From a virus, in IMG/VR virus record IMGVR_UViG_3300028840_003497, positions 112,268 through 176,267 of that record: a stretch of 64,000 bases of DNA. The stretch is one strand, 5' to 3'. The notes beneath the pieces were generated by a model, which saw nothing but the letters and a program-made list of their open reading frames with translations, did not search any database and had not been told where the DNA came from. The position numbers were made by a program, and so were the translations under genes. This document shows, in pieces, positions 56,010 to 64,000 of this stretch (its first letter is position 1; every line of letters starts with the position of its first letter).

Positions 56010-58265
56010 TTACCCCTGATATAGCGTGTTCCCGTCCTTGTCAGTGATTAAGAGAGATCCGTACTTAATCACCTGATTTGGAGCGGGGAACAAATTGCCC
56101 TCACCATCAATGACAGAAGGTGTCAGTGAGGGACCAGTAATTTCTACATTCGCGCGGACAATCCCATTGGATGTATCCATCACGTTCTCGTACAAATCGG
56201 ACAAATACAGCGGCTGATTAAAATCTCGACCCTTAAGCATGCCGACGATCGTTGCCACCACATCCGAGACAACCTCGGCCTCGATGTACGCGTCCTTATT
56301 GACTTCCAACAAAACCTCTACCGCAGCAGGAACCAGGATTGCACTGCCGTCGATCACCTCAACGTACTGCGTGACTTCTTTAATCTGCGTCAGATAGGTC
56401 TGTAGACCAGTCATCAGCCCCACTGAAGGAGCCGAGTAGTTGCCGTCCACATCCAGGCTCAAGATCGGAACCTGGACATAATTGCTCATACAATCCGCAT
56501 CGAACAGAGCTCCAATTCGGTCCTGCATCAATACCAATTCAGGAAGGATTAGATCCTCCAGGGTCTGCGCCTGCCCAACCATCGTACTGATCTGATCCTG
56601 TAGCCCGCCAGATCCCTCGACAATCGTGTCGATGGAAGTAATGTCAGCAGACATATCGCTAATAATCGACGGGATTGAAAAGTCCGGTGGAGTAGCCACT
56701 TCAGTGATTGAGACATAGGCCGGGTTCAGAAAGTTATTGATCGCCGTTGCCAAGGCAATATTCGCTGACCCAGCAGACGTCTGAGACTCCAAAGAGTTAT
56801 CGCTCGCCAGCCCAACAGACCGCAGCGTCACATTAATCCTCCGGATAACCTCATCCTCCTCGACGGTAGGCAATCCAAGCGTCTCCACATAAACGATCAG
56901 GTCATTCAGCTCTGTGTCAGCATCCGCGCAACTCGAAACAGAAAGGGCAGAGTTTGCCTCGGAATTTGCCGAAGAAGACTTCGCCGACGTGGCCTGAGTA
57001 ATCGCCGTGCCAATCTCGGATTCCAAATTCGTCCGAACCGTCTCCAGATTAGTAACATCATCCTGCAGCCCAGTAATGAGCGGAGACAGCGAAGCAGCGT
57101 CATCGCTCAGCGTCTGCTCAAGGGCGAGCATCCCAGTAAAAGGACCGCCCCCGTTCAAATACTGATCCAGGTGCTGCTCAACCTGATCAACATACCCGTT
57201 GAAGATAATATCATCGTAGGATGTGCGTGGGTTGAACGCATACGACTTCGCAACCGATCCGTAAGTTGGGTCGGTGTAACTATTCGACAGAGCCTCGTAA
57301 TCCTGCTCGGTAATCGCCGCACCGCGTGCTGCAAACGCAAACGGAGCCAGCCTCTTGGCCCGCTCTGGATCCTCTGGATCGGTTCCGCCGTTCGCCCCCG
57401 TCGGATTGGTCATTGTGAAATCCACGGCGCTCCCGCCGATTGTCAACGTGTCGAGTGAGGATGTGATCGTGTTTGTTTTAACGTTCCCCTTCTCTCCGTC
57501 GATGATCACGAACCGGATCTTGACCTCCGCTCCCAAGGGGGGAATGTTTCCAGCAATCCCATCTCCAAACTGAGCAATTGGCGGGTCGTCGTTGTAGCCC
57601 ACCTCGTAGTGGTTGGTCTTCTCAAACTCCAAGAATGGATACTCGGTCCACAAGAGACCATCCACCCAGGAGTCCACGGTCCCGTTCCCCAGGAATCGAT
57701 CCGTGCCAATATTAGTCATCCGGTACTGCTGGTTTTTAGATCCATCTGATGTGTAGGTCAGGAGACGCGTCTCGCCCTGCCGCACCGCAATATTTATCGT
57801 CGCACCCGGCGCGAGCGCCACCGGCTGGTTGTACTCGGCGTAGGACTCGTAAATCAAACCGTCAGGCCCCTGGAAGCGCCACCGTGCTGGCATCGTAAAG
57901 GGTCCAGTAGTTCCGTCTGGGAAGGTCAGAACAAGGACTGTGGAGGCAGCAGCTGCCGCTCCCATCTTGTATCCAATCTGCTTGACCAATCTCGCCACTG
58001 CAGCCCGCGTCCGCGCTGTCTCCAGGAAACAATCACTCGCTGTCCGATCCAGGTACCACTGCAGCTGAGCCGTTGCATACGCCATTAGCTCAACAAACAT
58101 AATCGCCTGGGTTGTCGTCGCATAATCGTTGTAGACGCTCTGGTACTCAACCTTGAGACGACGAAGCAGCGAGTCAAAAATGCTCGGGTAGTCCCTGGCC
58201 GCGTACTTAACCTCGTTCAGAGGAACGAGATCTTGAACCAGAGGATTATAGGGATCCGTTGCCAT
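56010..58265 (-). CDS. Baseplate J / T4 gp6-like wedge protein
   Basis: 751 aa. KYAARDYPSIFDSLLRRL at the N-terminus, PPIAQFGDGIAGNIPPLGA (FGDG..G..P..G), GEKGNVKTNT and AARGAAITEQDYEALS are the conserved baseplate-J blocks. A long coiled-coil insert follows (about 380-560), then the C-terminal wedge domain with repeated beta strands. Assembles the baseplate wedge ring with gp25-like protein encoded next. Confidence 0.88.
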   Translation of the reverse strand: MATDPYNPLVQDLVPLNEVKYAARDYPSIFDSLLRRLKVEYQSVYNDYATTTQAIMFVELMAYATAQLQWYLDRTASDCFLETARTRAAVARLVKQIGYKMGAAAAASTVLVLTFPDGTTGPFTMPARWRFQGPDGLIYESYAEYNQPVALAPGATINIAVRQGETRLLTYTSDGSKNQQYRMTNIGTDRFLGNGTVDSWVDGLLWTEYPFLEFEKTNHYEVGYNDDPPIAQFGDGIAGNIPPLGAEVKIRFVIIDGEKGNVKTNTITSSLDTLTIGGSAVDFTMTNPTGANGGTDPEDPERAKRLAPFAFAARGAAITEQDYEALSNSYTDPTYGSVAKSYAFNPRTSYDDIIFNGYVDQVEQHLDQYLNGGGPFTGMLALEQTLSDDAASLSPLITGLQDDVTNLETVRTNLESEIGTAITQATSAKSSSANSEANSALSVSSCADADTELNDLIVYVETLGLPTVEEDEVIRRINVTLRSVGLASDNSLESQTSAGSANIALATAINNFLNPAYVSITEVATPPDFSIPSIISDMSADITSIDTIVEGSGGLQDQISTMVGQAQTLEDLILPELVLMQDRIGALFDADCMSNYVQVPILSLDVDGNYSAPSVGLMTGLQTYLTQIKEVTQYVEVIDGSAILVPAAVEVLLEVNKDAYIEAEVVSDVVATIVGMLKGRDFNQPLYLSDLYENVMDTSNGIVRANVEITGPSLTPSVIDGEGNLFPAPNQVIKYGSLLITDKDGNTLYQG

Positions 58266-58275
58266 TTACCTCTCC

Positions 58276-58713
58276 TTACGCCGCATTCTGCATGATCGAC
58301 CCGACAGGAATTGGGACCTGCATCTGCGCCGATTGGTTCGCTATTCGATACCAGATGTCCAAGAGAATCGTAGACTGCGTGCCATCCTCATTCTTGTCGA
58401 TCGTCGGTAATACACGCAGCACTTGAGCCTCCGGTACCCACTGTTCAATCGCACTCGTCACGACAGCAGAAATTCTCGCCATCGTGATTGGCGTCAAATT
58501 TTCAAAGACATAGGAATGAATGTTCACTCCGAAGTCCGGATTCATAACTCTCTCATTTTTCCCAGTTAAGAGCAATGACGTGATGTGGTAAAACACAACC
58601 TTCTTCGGATCGGCCATCGCCGGAAATCCCGTCGCCCCTAATTGAAATGGAAACGCAAGACTCAGCGTAATCTGAGCATCCGAAACTGGGGGTGGTTGGT
58701 TTGCATTAGTCAT
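58276..58713 (-). CDS. gp25/GPW-like baseplate wedge protein
   Basis: 145 aa. RVMNPDFGVNIHSYVFENLT then ITMARISAVVTSAIEQWVPE gives the gp25/GPW core (NPDFG...l.e...) that nucleates sheath assembly. N-terminal extension of about 20 residues. Follows copy 5 of the 16-mer repeat. Confidence 0.88.
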   Translation of the reverse strand: MTNANQPPPVSDAQITLSLAFPFQLGATGFPAMADPKKVVFYHITSLLLTGKNERVMNPDFGVNIHSYVFENLTPITMARISAVVTSAIEQWVPEAQVLRVLPTIDKNEDGTQSTILLDIWYRIANQSAQMQVPIPVGSIMQNAA

Positions 58714-58730
58714 TACTATATCCTATCACC

Positions 58731-58746
58731 ACGAACTCAAGTTCGC
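58731..58746 (-). repeat. 16-mer repeat GCGAACTTGAGTTCGT, copy 5
   Basis: Exact - strand copy between the Pro-rich gene stop and the gp25-like gene SD. Confidence 0.85.
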
Positions 58747-58751
58747 AGCCA

Positions 58752-59111
58752 TTATCCTAAATCCAATGGACATGACGGTGGTTCCGGCATCTCCGGCAAT
58801 CCCGGAACCGGAGGAATCCCAAAAGGAGCCGATGGAATCGGGAGTGCCAATGATACTGTCGGAGGCTTCAAAACAATCCCTGGCAAGCTCGGAGTATCTG
58901 GCATCTCCGGCAGGCTTGGAAACGGTGGGATCCCAAATGGAATTGATGGCTTTGGAATCGCCAGTTTCAAAACAGGAACCTTGATCCCAGGGATATCGGG
59001 GTCCGGCATCTCCGGCAGAGCAGGATATGGAGGGATCCCAAATGGAGCCGATGGGATTGGAATCGCCAACGCCAAACTCGGCGGAATCGGTATTTTGCAT
59101 TTGCTCGCCAT
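58752..59111 (-). CDS. Proline-rich triple-repeat protein at spike-tip position
   Basis: 119 aa, about 30% Pro. Three imperfect repeats of about 36 residues built on IPIPSAPFGIPP-(Y/F/V)-P-x-LPEMP, then a linker with IPG. Only Cys residues are near each end. Gene order places it between the spike (OB-fold) gene and the gp25-like gene, where PAAR spike tips are usually encoded. No PAAR motif; may be a polyproline spike or linker (inference). The frame is not a by-product since the repeats are exact at protein level. Confidence 0.7.
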   Translation of the reverse strand: MASKCKIPIPPSLALAIPIPSAPFGIPPYPALPEMPDPDIPGIKVPVLKLAIPKPSIPFGIPPFPSLPEMPDTPSLPGIVLKPPTVSLALPIPSAPFGIPPVPGLPEMPEPPSCPLDLG

Positions 59112-59114
59112 GTA

Positions 59115-60089
59115 TCATCCTATGAAAACCGTATCCGACAATTCGTTGTACATCATCGGTGGTGGAGTCGGCCCAACAACAGTCGCGCCAATCGGGGATG
59201 GCATAGTATGCTGATGAACAAGACTCCAGTTCATGAACTTCATCCCGCGCACAGCAGGTTCCGTAGCATTCTTCCCGAGCTTCACCGATCCTGCATTCGC
59301 AACAAACTCTTTAGAACAATCAGCGATCACGTTGTCTCCAGTGATCGTGTGATTTTTTCCATCAATACCGTAGGCACCTCCGCTTTTCGTCGCTAATGTA
59401 ATCTTGTCGTCTCCCAGCATTAGTAACGACGTAACTTCACCATCTTCATTGGCGGTCATCAGAGACGTCTCGGGCTTCTCCCCATTCATATAAAGAATAG
59501 ACCCGAGTATGTTCGTCAGCATGGTATGGCCTTCCTTCGTGAAAGAAAGGAACATCGGGCTTTCTGCACCCTCGCCATCGCCACGACCAATTGTCAGATG
59601 TAAATCTTCCGGATCGTCGCTCATCCTTAAATAGTGGCCAGTCTTAGTACGGATCCCCTTGTATAGTGCGTCCGCGTTGGCAAAGGTATCCGAGACATTC
59701 TTCGTCGTCATGAAACCACCGATGTAAACCGGAAACTCGGGGTTCCCGTATCGGAACATAATCCAAACATTCGTCCCCACGTCTGGTGGATGAAAAACAC
59801 CAGTTGAATTTCCCGTCTCGGGATCGGTCCCGAGCCCAGGCATAGAAGGCATCATCCAGTAGTCATTAGAGACGTCATCTTCTTTCACCAATTTAATGGC
59901 CGGGCACATCGCTCGCACACGCCCGCGTTGCTCCGGGTCAGCATTGTCAATCACAACACCGTCATACAATCCGTAATAGCGCCCAGCAAACCACTCCAGC
60001 CCACGCGTCATATCGGACAACATCTCCTTCATCCAACCCACCGGGTCCGTGATCATCTGGAGCGCATTTCTGGTTTTTCCTGCTGTCAT
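59115..60089 (-). CDS. gp5/gpV-type spike protein with OB fold
   Basis: 324 aa. GLYDGVVIDNADPEQRGRVR, then WMMPSMPGLGTDPETG...GVFHPPDVGTNVWIMFRYG, is the gp5/VgrG OB-fold at about residues 37-130. The rest is a beta-helix with short repeated strands (SLLMLGDDKITLATKSGG) and a C-terminal point (HQHTMPSPIGA). The central spike that pierces the outer membrane. Overlaps the hub gene by a base (stop/start). Confidence 0.85.
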   Translation of the reverse strand: MTAGKTRNALQMITDPVGWMKEMLSDMTRGLEWFAGRYYGLYDGVVIDNADPEQRGRVRAMCPAIKLVKEDDVSNDYWMMPSMPGLGTDPETGNSTGVFHPPDVGTNVWIMFRYGNPEFPVYIGGFMTTKNVSDTFANADALYKGIRTKTGHYLRMSDDPEDLHLTIGRGDGEGAESPMFLSFTKEGHTMLTNILGSILYMNGEKPETSLMTANEDGEVTSLLMLGDDKITLATKSGGAYGIDGKNHTITGDNVIADCSKEFVANAGSVKLGKNATEPAVRGMKFMNWSLVHQHTMPSPIGATVVGPTPPPMMYNELSDTVFIG

Positions 60090-61414
60090 TAGCTTGGCAT
60101 CTGTCCTTCTGATGTTTCCTTTTGTTCACCGGCCTTGATCATGCTTCCCTCCCGACGAGCAACAAGAGACATCTCCCAAGATCCTGCGGAGTAGGAATGT
60201 GTCAGTTTGTCAATTGCGTACACATCGTCGTAAATTAATCCAGCGCCCTTGAGCCTACAAAGGTTCCCAGTTCGCTCATCAGGCAGACCAATGCATGTGA
60301 TCGTTCCATTCTGAGCCGCGTTACCCTGACGCTGCCGACTCTGCACCTGAGCCTTTGCCATATCCTCTGCGCCTGCAGCAACAGGCATACTAGTATACGA
60401 ACCGAGAGACCCATCTGGACGCGACTCGTTATTCTTTATCCCGTCAACATCCACATCCTCCGGAGCATTGTCTGTAATAGATCCTTTGATAGCAACTGGC
60501 TGATCCTCCGGCGAAACTGCGATACTCTTTATCTCCCCGGTTGATTCGTCGGTATAACTCATGTCCACACCGTGAGCTGCTGGATCCGGTTTTGATGCGA
60601 GCCACGTTGTGTCAGACACGCCCTCCGGGCTCCACGCGAAGCATGGGTACACGTCGTTCGCCTCGTCAATCTGGCCTCGGATCATGTAGGTCCGAATTAG
60701 TTCATCCTGATCCGTACCTTTAGACGCTTCCGCAGCTGTGTATACAAACAGATTGCGCGCATTATCCTTCGCACCAACTTTTGGACCAAGCCAAAAAACA
60801 AGATTGAACTCATTACAAATCTTCTTGACAATTTCCCAGTACGACAAGCACAGAAGGCTGCTCGAAAAGTCGAATGTCTTCTTTCGGATCGCTTTCCCGC
60901 GTCTATCTCCGATTACTTTGTACGCGTTTAGCACCCCAGACGAACCATTGGAAATAACAGGCACAACCCCCATCCCCTCCGCGCACCCTTTGAGGATCTT
61001 GATCGGATCCCACCCGGCAGCTTTCAACACGTCCGGTGAAACAGGATACTCTCCGCTCTCAGAAACGCCCTGTACAGAAATCTGCCCGGTCACTCCGTTC
61101 GAGTCTATAGAGAGGCCATCGCCGCCAGTTTTGAGAAAACCGTTTACCCAGTTCGTCCACACGTTCGCACCGGCATACCCAATACGAGCCTTCACCACAT
61201 TGTTCTGTTTGAAAGGGCTAGGGACTTGCATCATGCCTATTCCGTACTCGTATGGAATATCAAATCCGATCGTAAACACAGTAACACGTGGCCCACGCTC
61301 GTAGTTTATTGTCACCGAAGTCAGAAACGGATAATCTGGAGTGGTCCACTTCCATTCTTGTTTGCTCTCGGGATCGGTGATAATAACCTGCGCCACTGGG
61401 TCAGTGAAAATCAT
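60089..61414 (-). CDS. Tail hub protein (gpD/gp27-like)
   Basis: 441 aa. FTDPVAQVIITDPESKQEW start; VTINYERGPRVTVFTIGFDI, then WVNGFLKTGGDGLSI..., QISVQGVSESGEYPVSPDVL resemble the double-domain hub of late control gpD/gp27. C-terminal segment IDKLTHSYSAGSWEMSLVAR matches the typical hub ending (H..s...w.t.l...R). ATG at 61414 follows GAGGCGAAGG and overlaps the LysM gene by ATGA. Confidence 0.8.
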   Translation of the reverse strand: MIFTDPVAQVIITDPESKQEWKWTTPDYPFLTSVTINYERGPRVTVFTIGFDIPYEYGIGMMQVPSPFKQNNVVKARIGYAGANVWTNWVNGFLKTGGDGLSIDSNGVTGQISVQGVSESGEYPVSPDVLKAAGWDPIKILKGCAEGMGVVPVISNGSSGVLNAYKVIGDRRGKAIRKKTFDFSSSLLCLSYWEIVKKICNEFNLVFWLGPKVGAKDNARNLFVYTAAEASKGTDQDELIRTYMIRGQIDEANDVYPCFAWSPEGVSDTTWLASKPDPAAHGVDMSYTDESTGEIKSIAVSPEDQPVAIKGSITDNAPEDVDVDGIKNNESRPDGSLGSYTSMPVAAGAEDMAKAQVQSRQRQGNAAQNGTITCIGLPDERTGNLCRLKGAGLIYDDVYAIDKLTHSYSAGSWEMSLVARREGSMIKAGEQKETSEGQMPS

Positions 61415-61800
61415 CTGCCTTCGCCTCTCAGAGTCAGTCCTTGTGTAAGCAGCTTGCTCTCCACCCAGTCCCGGTTCGGAATCTTCAATTTCATTCCCTT
61501 GTAGAGCTGCGCGTCGGGGAGGTCGAGATGGTTGCGAGCCGCAATCACATACATCATCAGCGGATCTTTGTATTCCTTGTTGGCAATTTGCTGAAGCGTG
61601 GTCCAACTCTCATCGACAACATACTCACTCTCGTTATCCTCTACACCAGTCCAATCCGGCATAATAAACGGACCCCTGAACCTCACCAACGAGTCCCGCT
61701 CCACGTCGAAAATTAGATGTTCCTTCATAAACTGCATCGGAGATCCAGCATCAGACTTCAGAAGGTTTTCCCTTGGCTGTGGATCAGTTGATCTCGGCAT
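61411..61800 (-). CDS. LysM/gp53-like baseplate protein
   Basis: 129 aa. EYVVDESWTTLQQIANKEYK and VIAARNHLDLPDAQLYKGMK constitute the LysM-like gp53 core (typical of T4 gp53 and contractile tails). Binds near the hub/sheath junction in known systems. Followed by the hub gene. Confidence 0.85.
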   Translation of the reverse strand: MPRSTDPQPRENLLKSDAGSPMQFMKEHLIFDVERDSLVRFRGPFIMPDWTGVEDNESEYVVDESWTTLQQIANKEYKDPLMMYVIAARNHLDLPDAQLYKGMKLKIPNRDWVESKLLTQGLTLRGEGR

Positions 61801-61809
61801 GTATATCTC

Positions 61810-64000
61810 CTAACTCGGCAGCACAACACTCATGCCACCAGAACTGTTAACTTTGCTATTTTTAACCAAATCAGACTGAGCAATCGCGTCCGTATCCTTC
61901 TGGATCCTCGCCAGCAGAACCCGTGTCTTGTGGCCATCCGATGCGATGGCAGCAATCACACCACCGAGACCAGGAATATTCAGCGCCGCTTCAAACGTTT
62001 CTTTGGCGCTCAGGCTCTGCTCGCCCTCTACCTTCACGGTTCCGAGATCCAATTTCCCACCGAAATCCCTGGCCATGGATTTAGCAATCCCCGACAACAT
62101 CGACTTCTTCTCGGCCAGCTCGTTTACCTTCTTCCCATACTCTTCCATGGTGAGGAGAATTGAATCGTTAAGAACCTGAGAAACCGCATCTTTAACTATG
62201 GAAGCACCGTCTACAATACCATCCGAGAGAAGCATCATCATCCCCAACCCGCCATTGTAGAGAGGGTTTCCAGCCTGCGCTGAAAGTGGACCTTCCTCTG
62301 GGGGAGAATTCGCCTCTACTACTCTCCGCACACCATTAAGAGCATCTTCAGCTGATTGCTTCACAACTGGTGCAGCCTCGTCTATACCTTCAGCTACTCC
62401 GGTGAAAAGTTCTTTCCCACTCTCAACCGCATAACCCATATTCTCAGCCTCAAACAATGCCGAATCTATAAGAGCCTTATCTCCAGAGGCTAGTTCTCCA
62501 GTCATGCGACGCATATCTTGCGTATTCTGAATAATGGAATCTTTAATTATCTGCATTTGCTTATCAGCATTTGCTACAGCTTTTTCACTCGTTGTTTCCT
62601 CTCCCATTAAAGTTTTCGTGAAAAAATCACCAACTGAGGTTGTCGTAAACCTCGAAGCTTCTTCTTTTTGCCTTGACAGTTTATTGAACACCTTTTGTTT
62701 CTCTTCCAAGGTCCCTGTCCTAGCAACACGCTCTCCCTCGTTGGTACCCGAGAGGCCCATCATTGTGCTCCATTGCCTGTCTGCCTCTCCCTCCAATTCC
62801 TTACTAATGGCTGTGCCTATTGCTATACCCAAACCTCCGGCAGCAGCTACCAGCATCCCACCCGGCCCCATAGCCTCTGCCAGATTACTAACTAATGAAC
62901 CAGTGACATCAAAACCGGCCTTGAGCGCACCGCTAATCGCAGTGCTGAGCAGGGATCCTCCTCCCATAAACAAAGCAGCTAATCCACCTGCAGCCGCAAC
63001 ACCACCAATACCAAATTCCTCCCAAACAGCAGAAAAAACATCCTTCAATGCGTCTAGTATCTGACTCCCTACTCCACCTTCCTTGGTAAATGCTTTGATG
63101 CCACCTATGATGGCTGGCAAGATCTTATCATTCCACCATGAAGGCCAATTAGTACCAACCCAGTTCGCCAGCGTAGCCCATGCTTCTTTAGCTGCAGGTA
63201 AAACTTCGTTCTTCCAGACAGGGACAATATATTTCGTCCATATTGGCTTGATCGTTTCCCAGATGGCTTTCCGCTGTCCGCTGTCCAGCATGAAAAATCC
63301 AACGATCCCACCGGCTGCAATCCCAAGAGGACCAAACATCCCCATCGTCTCCATTAATGGAGCCATAGCACCACCGACGTCTTTGATCTTGTCGAAAACG
63401 AAATCAAATTTAACGCCCATTTTAGACGCTTCTTTAGCATTAAGACCGAGTTGCTCTCCAAAGGCCAAAAACACCCCGCGAGTACCCATTTGATCAAAAA
63501 TAGAAACCGCATTCATCAACGGTCCCCATGTCTCATCAGATCCCAGCGATTTAAGTTCTTTCCCAACTTCGCGATACGCCTTCATCTGATTTCCGACCAA
63601 CCCCCTGACGTTGGCCCTGGCAATCGATCTAACCTGTGTCTCGAAACCCTCTTTTGCAAGATCAAACGCTTCCTGCAGCGTTCTTCCACTAGAATAGGCC
63701 TGATTCCCGTATTTCTTGAGAGCATCCTTCCCCTTGACAGACATATTGGACATTTTTTCAAGGGCCGACGTCCCAGTATCCGTATTGCTGGCCAACCACC
63801 CAAGACCAGCCGCGCTGCTCCCCATTGCCTTGTTCAACTCACCAAGCGCGTACTGAACCTGCGGCGTCTTGTCTCCGCCCATCTTAGAAAATATGTTATT
63901 GATCTTTTGAACCCCGCCAACAACATCCTTGGACCCATCCATAATAATGTCTTTGGCCTCGTCGCTCGTAACGCCGAGTTGAGTCAGGAATTTAAACAGC
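61810..64000 (-). CDS. Tape-measure protein (C-terminal 729 aa; 5' end beyond window)
   Basis: The frame is open from the right edge; no internal start is needed. Contains N-terminal region LFKFLTQLGVTSDEAKDII..., an Ala/Gly-rich, transmembrane-like centre (GGIVGFFMLDSG, GGVAAAGGLAALFMGG, GGMLVAAAGGLGIAIGT) and Trp-rich helices (IWETIKPIWTKYIVPVWKNE), then a coiled-coil C-terminus. Determines tail length and channels DNA. Its position before the LysM gene is standard. Confidence 0.8.
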   Translation of the reverse strand, partial: LFKFLTQLGVTSDEAKDIIMDGSKDVVGGVQKINNIFSKMGGDKTPQVQYALGELNKAMGSSAAGLGWLASNTDTGTSALEKMSNMSVKGKDALKKYGNQAYSSGRTLQEAFDLAKEGFETQVRSIARANVRGLVGNQMKAYREVGKELKSLGSDETWGPLMNAVSIFDQMGTRGVFLAFGEQLGLNAKEASKMGVKFDFVFDKIKDVGGAMAPLMETMGMFGPLGIAAGGIVGFFMLDSGQRKAIWETIKPIWTKYIVPVWKNEVLPAAKEAWATLANWVGTNWPSWWNDKILPAIIGGIKAFTKEGGVGSQILDALKDVFSAVWEEFGIGGVAAAGGLAALFMGGGSLLSTAISGALKAGFDVTGSLVSNLAEAMGPGGMLVAAAGGLGIAIGTAISKELEGEADRQWSTMMGLSGTNEGERVARTGTLEEKQKVFNKLSRQKEEASRFTTTSVGDFFTKTLMGEETTSEKAVANADKQMQIIKDSIIQNTQDMRRMTGELASGDKALIDSALFEAENMGYAVESGKELFTGVAEGIDEAAPVVKQSAEDALNGVRRVVEANSPPEEGPLSAQAGNPLYNGGLGMMMLLSDGIVDGASIVKDAVSQVLNDSILLTMEEYGKKVNELAEKKSMLSGIAKSMARDFGGKLDLGTVKVEGEQSLSAKETFEAALNIPGLGGVIAAIASDGHKTRVLLARIQKDTDAIAQSDLVKNSKVNSSGGMSVVLPS

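Noticed and set aside
1-64000. CRISPR arrays, insertion sequences, integrase or attachment sites
   Set aside because: No direct-repeat/spacer pattern, transposase motif or integrase was found on either strand; the only mobile-type gene is the HNH endonuclease.

Overview
The window is one continuous piece of a large tailed-phage genome, most likely a contractile-tailed (myovirus-type) phage. The evidence is a tape-measure / LysM / hub / OB-fold spike / gp25 / baseplate-J tail block at 41-64 kb, nine tRNA genes, a stand-alone GroES, KilA-N and LexA-type regulators, an HNH endonuclease, and dense packing of small genes joined by 1-8 nt stop/start overlaps (TGATG, ATGA, TAATG). The host is probably a Myxococcota-like (former deltaproteobacterial) bacterium. 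This is inferred from several lipoproteins with long Asp-Ser/Thr repeats, 'DAG' tails and Cys-rich motifs typical of myxobacterial surface proteins. Nearly everything reads leftward (- strand); only 27.8-31.2 kb reads rightward.

Layout. 0-5 kb: small unknowns, a DUF7694 protein, a secreted SLT-type muralytic enzyme ending in a strong terminator, and SWIM and DUF3268 zinc proteins. 5-13 kb: the most unusual block. It holds a YegI-like protein kinase with a C-terminal propeller-like region, a PP2C phosphatase and a TerY-like vWA protein (together the known 'TerY-P' triad). Interleaved are a nicotinamidase, a truncated nicotinate phosphoribosyltransferase, a HAD tail fragment, a cysteine-hydrolase-like protein, a SAM methyltransferase and a CoaB/class II aldolase-like fusion. 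13-27 kb: many small genes, including GroES, a Ser/Asp-repeat lipoprotein, KTSC, an HEXXH protein, an MT-A70 methylase, ASCH, an NlpC/YiiX-like amidase, a release-factor-like protein, an RlaP nucleotidyltransferase and a LexA DNA-binding domain. 27.8-31.2 kb (+): UvrD-like helicase operon and a 309-bp pentanucleotide repeat array. 31.3-34 kb: KilA-N gene, tRNA array with an extra structured element, HNH endonuclease. 34-41 kb: large unknowns, then seven genes sharing an N-terminal tag of the form M(K/R)xLIE(K/R)K, possible internal capsid proteins. 41-64 kb: HEXXH virion-type protein, lipoproteins and the tail/baseplate operon, cut by the right edge inside the tape-measure gene.

Regulation. 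At least a dozen promoters share an extended -35 box, GTTGACWAACGC, about 16-17 nt from a TA-rich -10 box. Most are followed by a short 5'-UTR hairpin placed directly before the Shine-Dalgarno (SD) sequence. Often the -35 box overlaps the stop codon of the preceding gene. A separate exact 16-mer, GCGAACTTGAGTTCGT, occurs five times. All functions are read from sequence motifs alone; no database search was possible.
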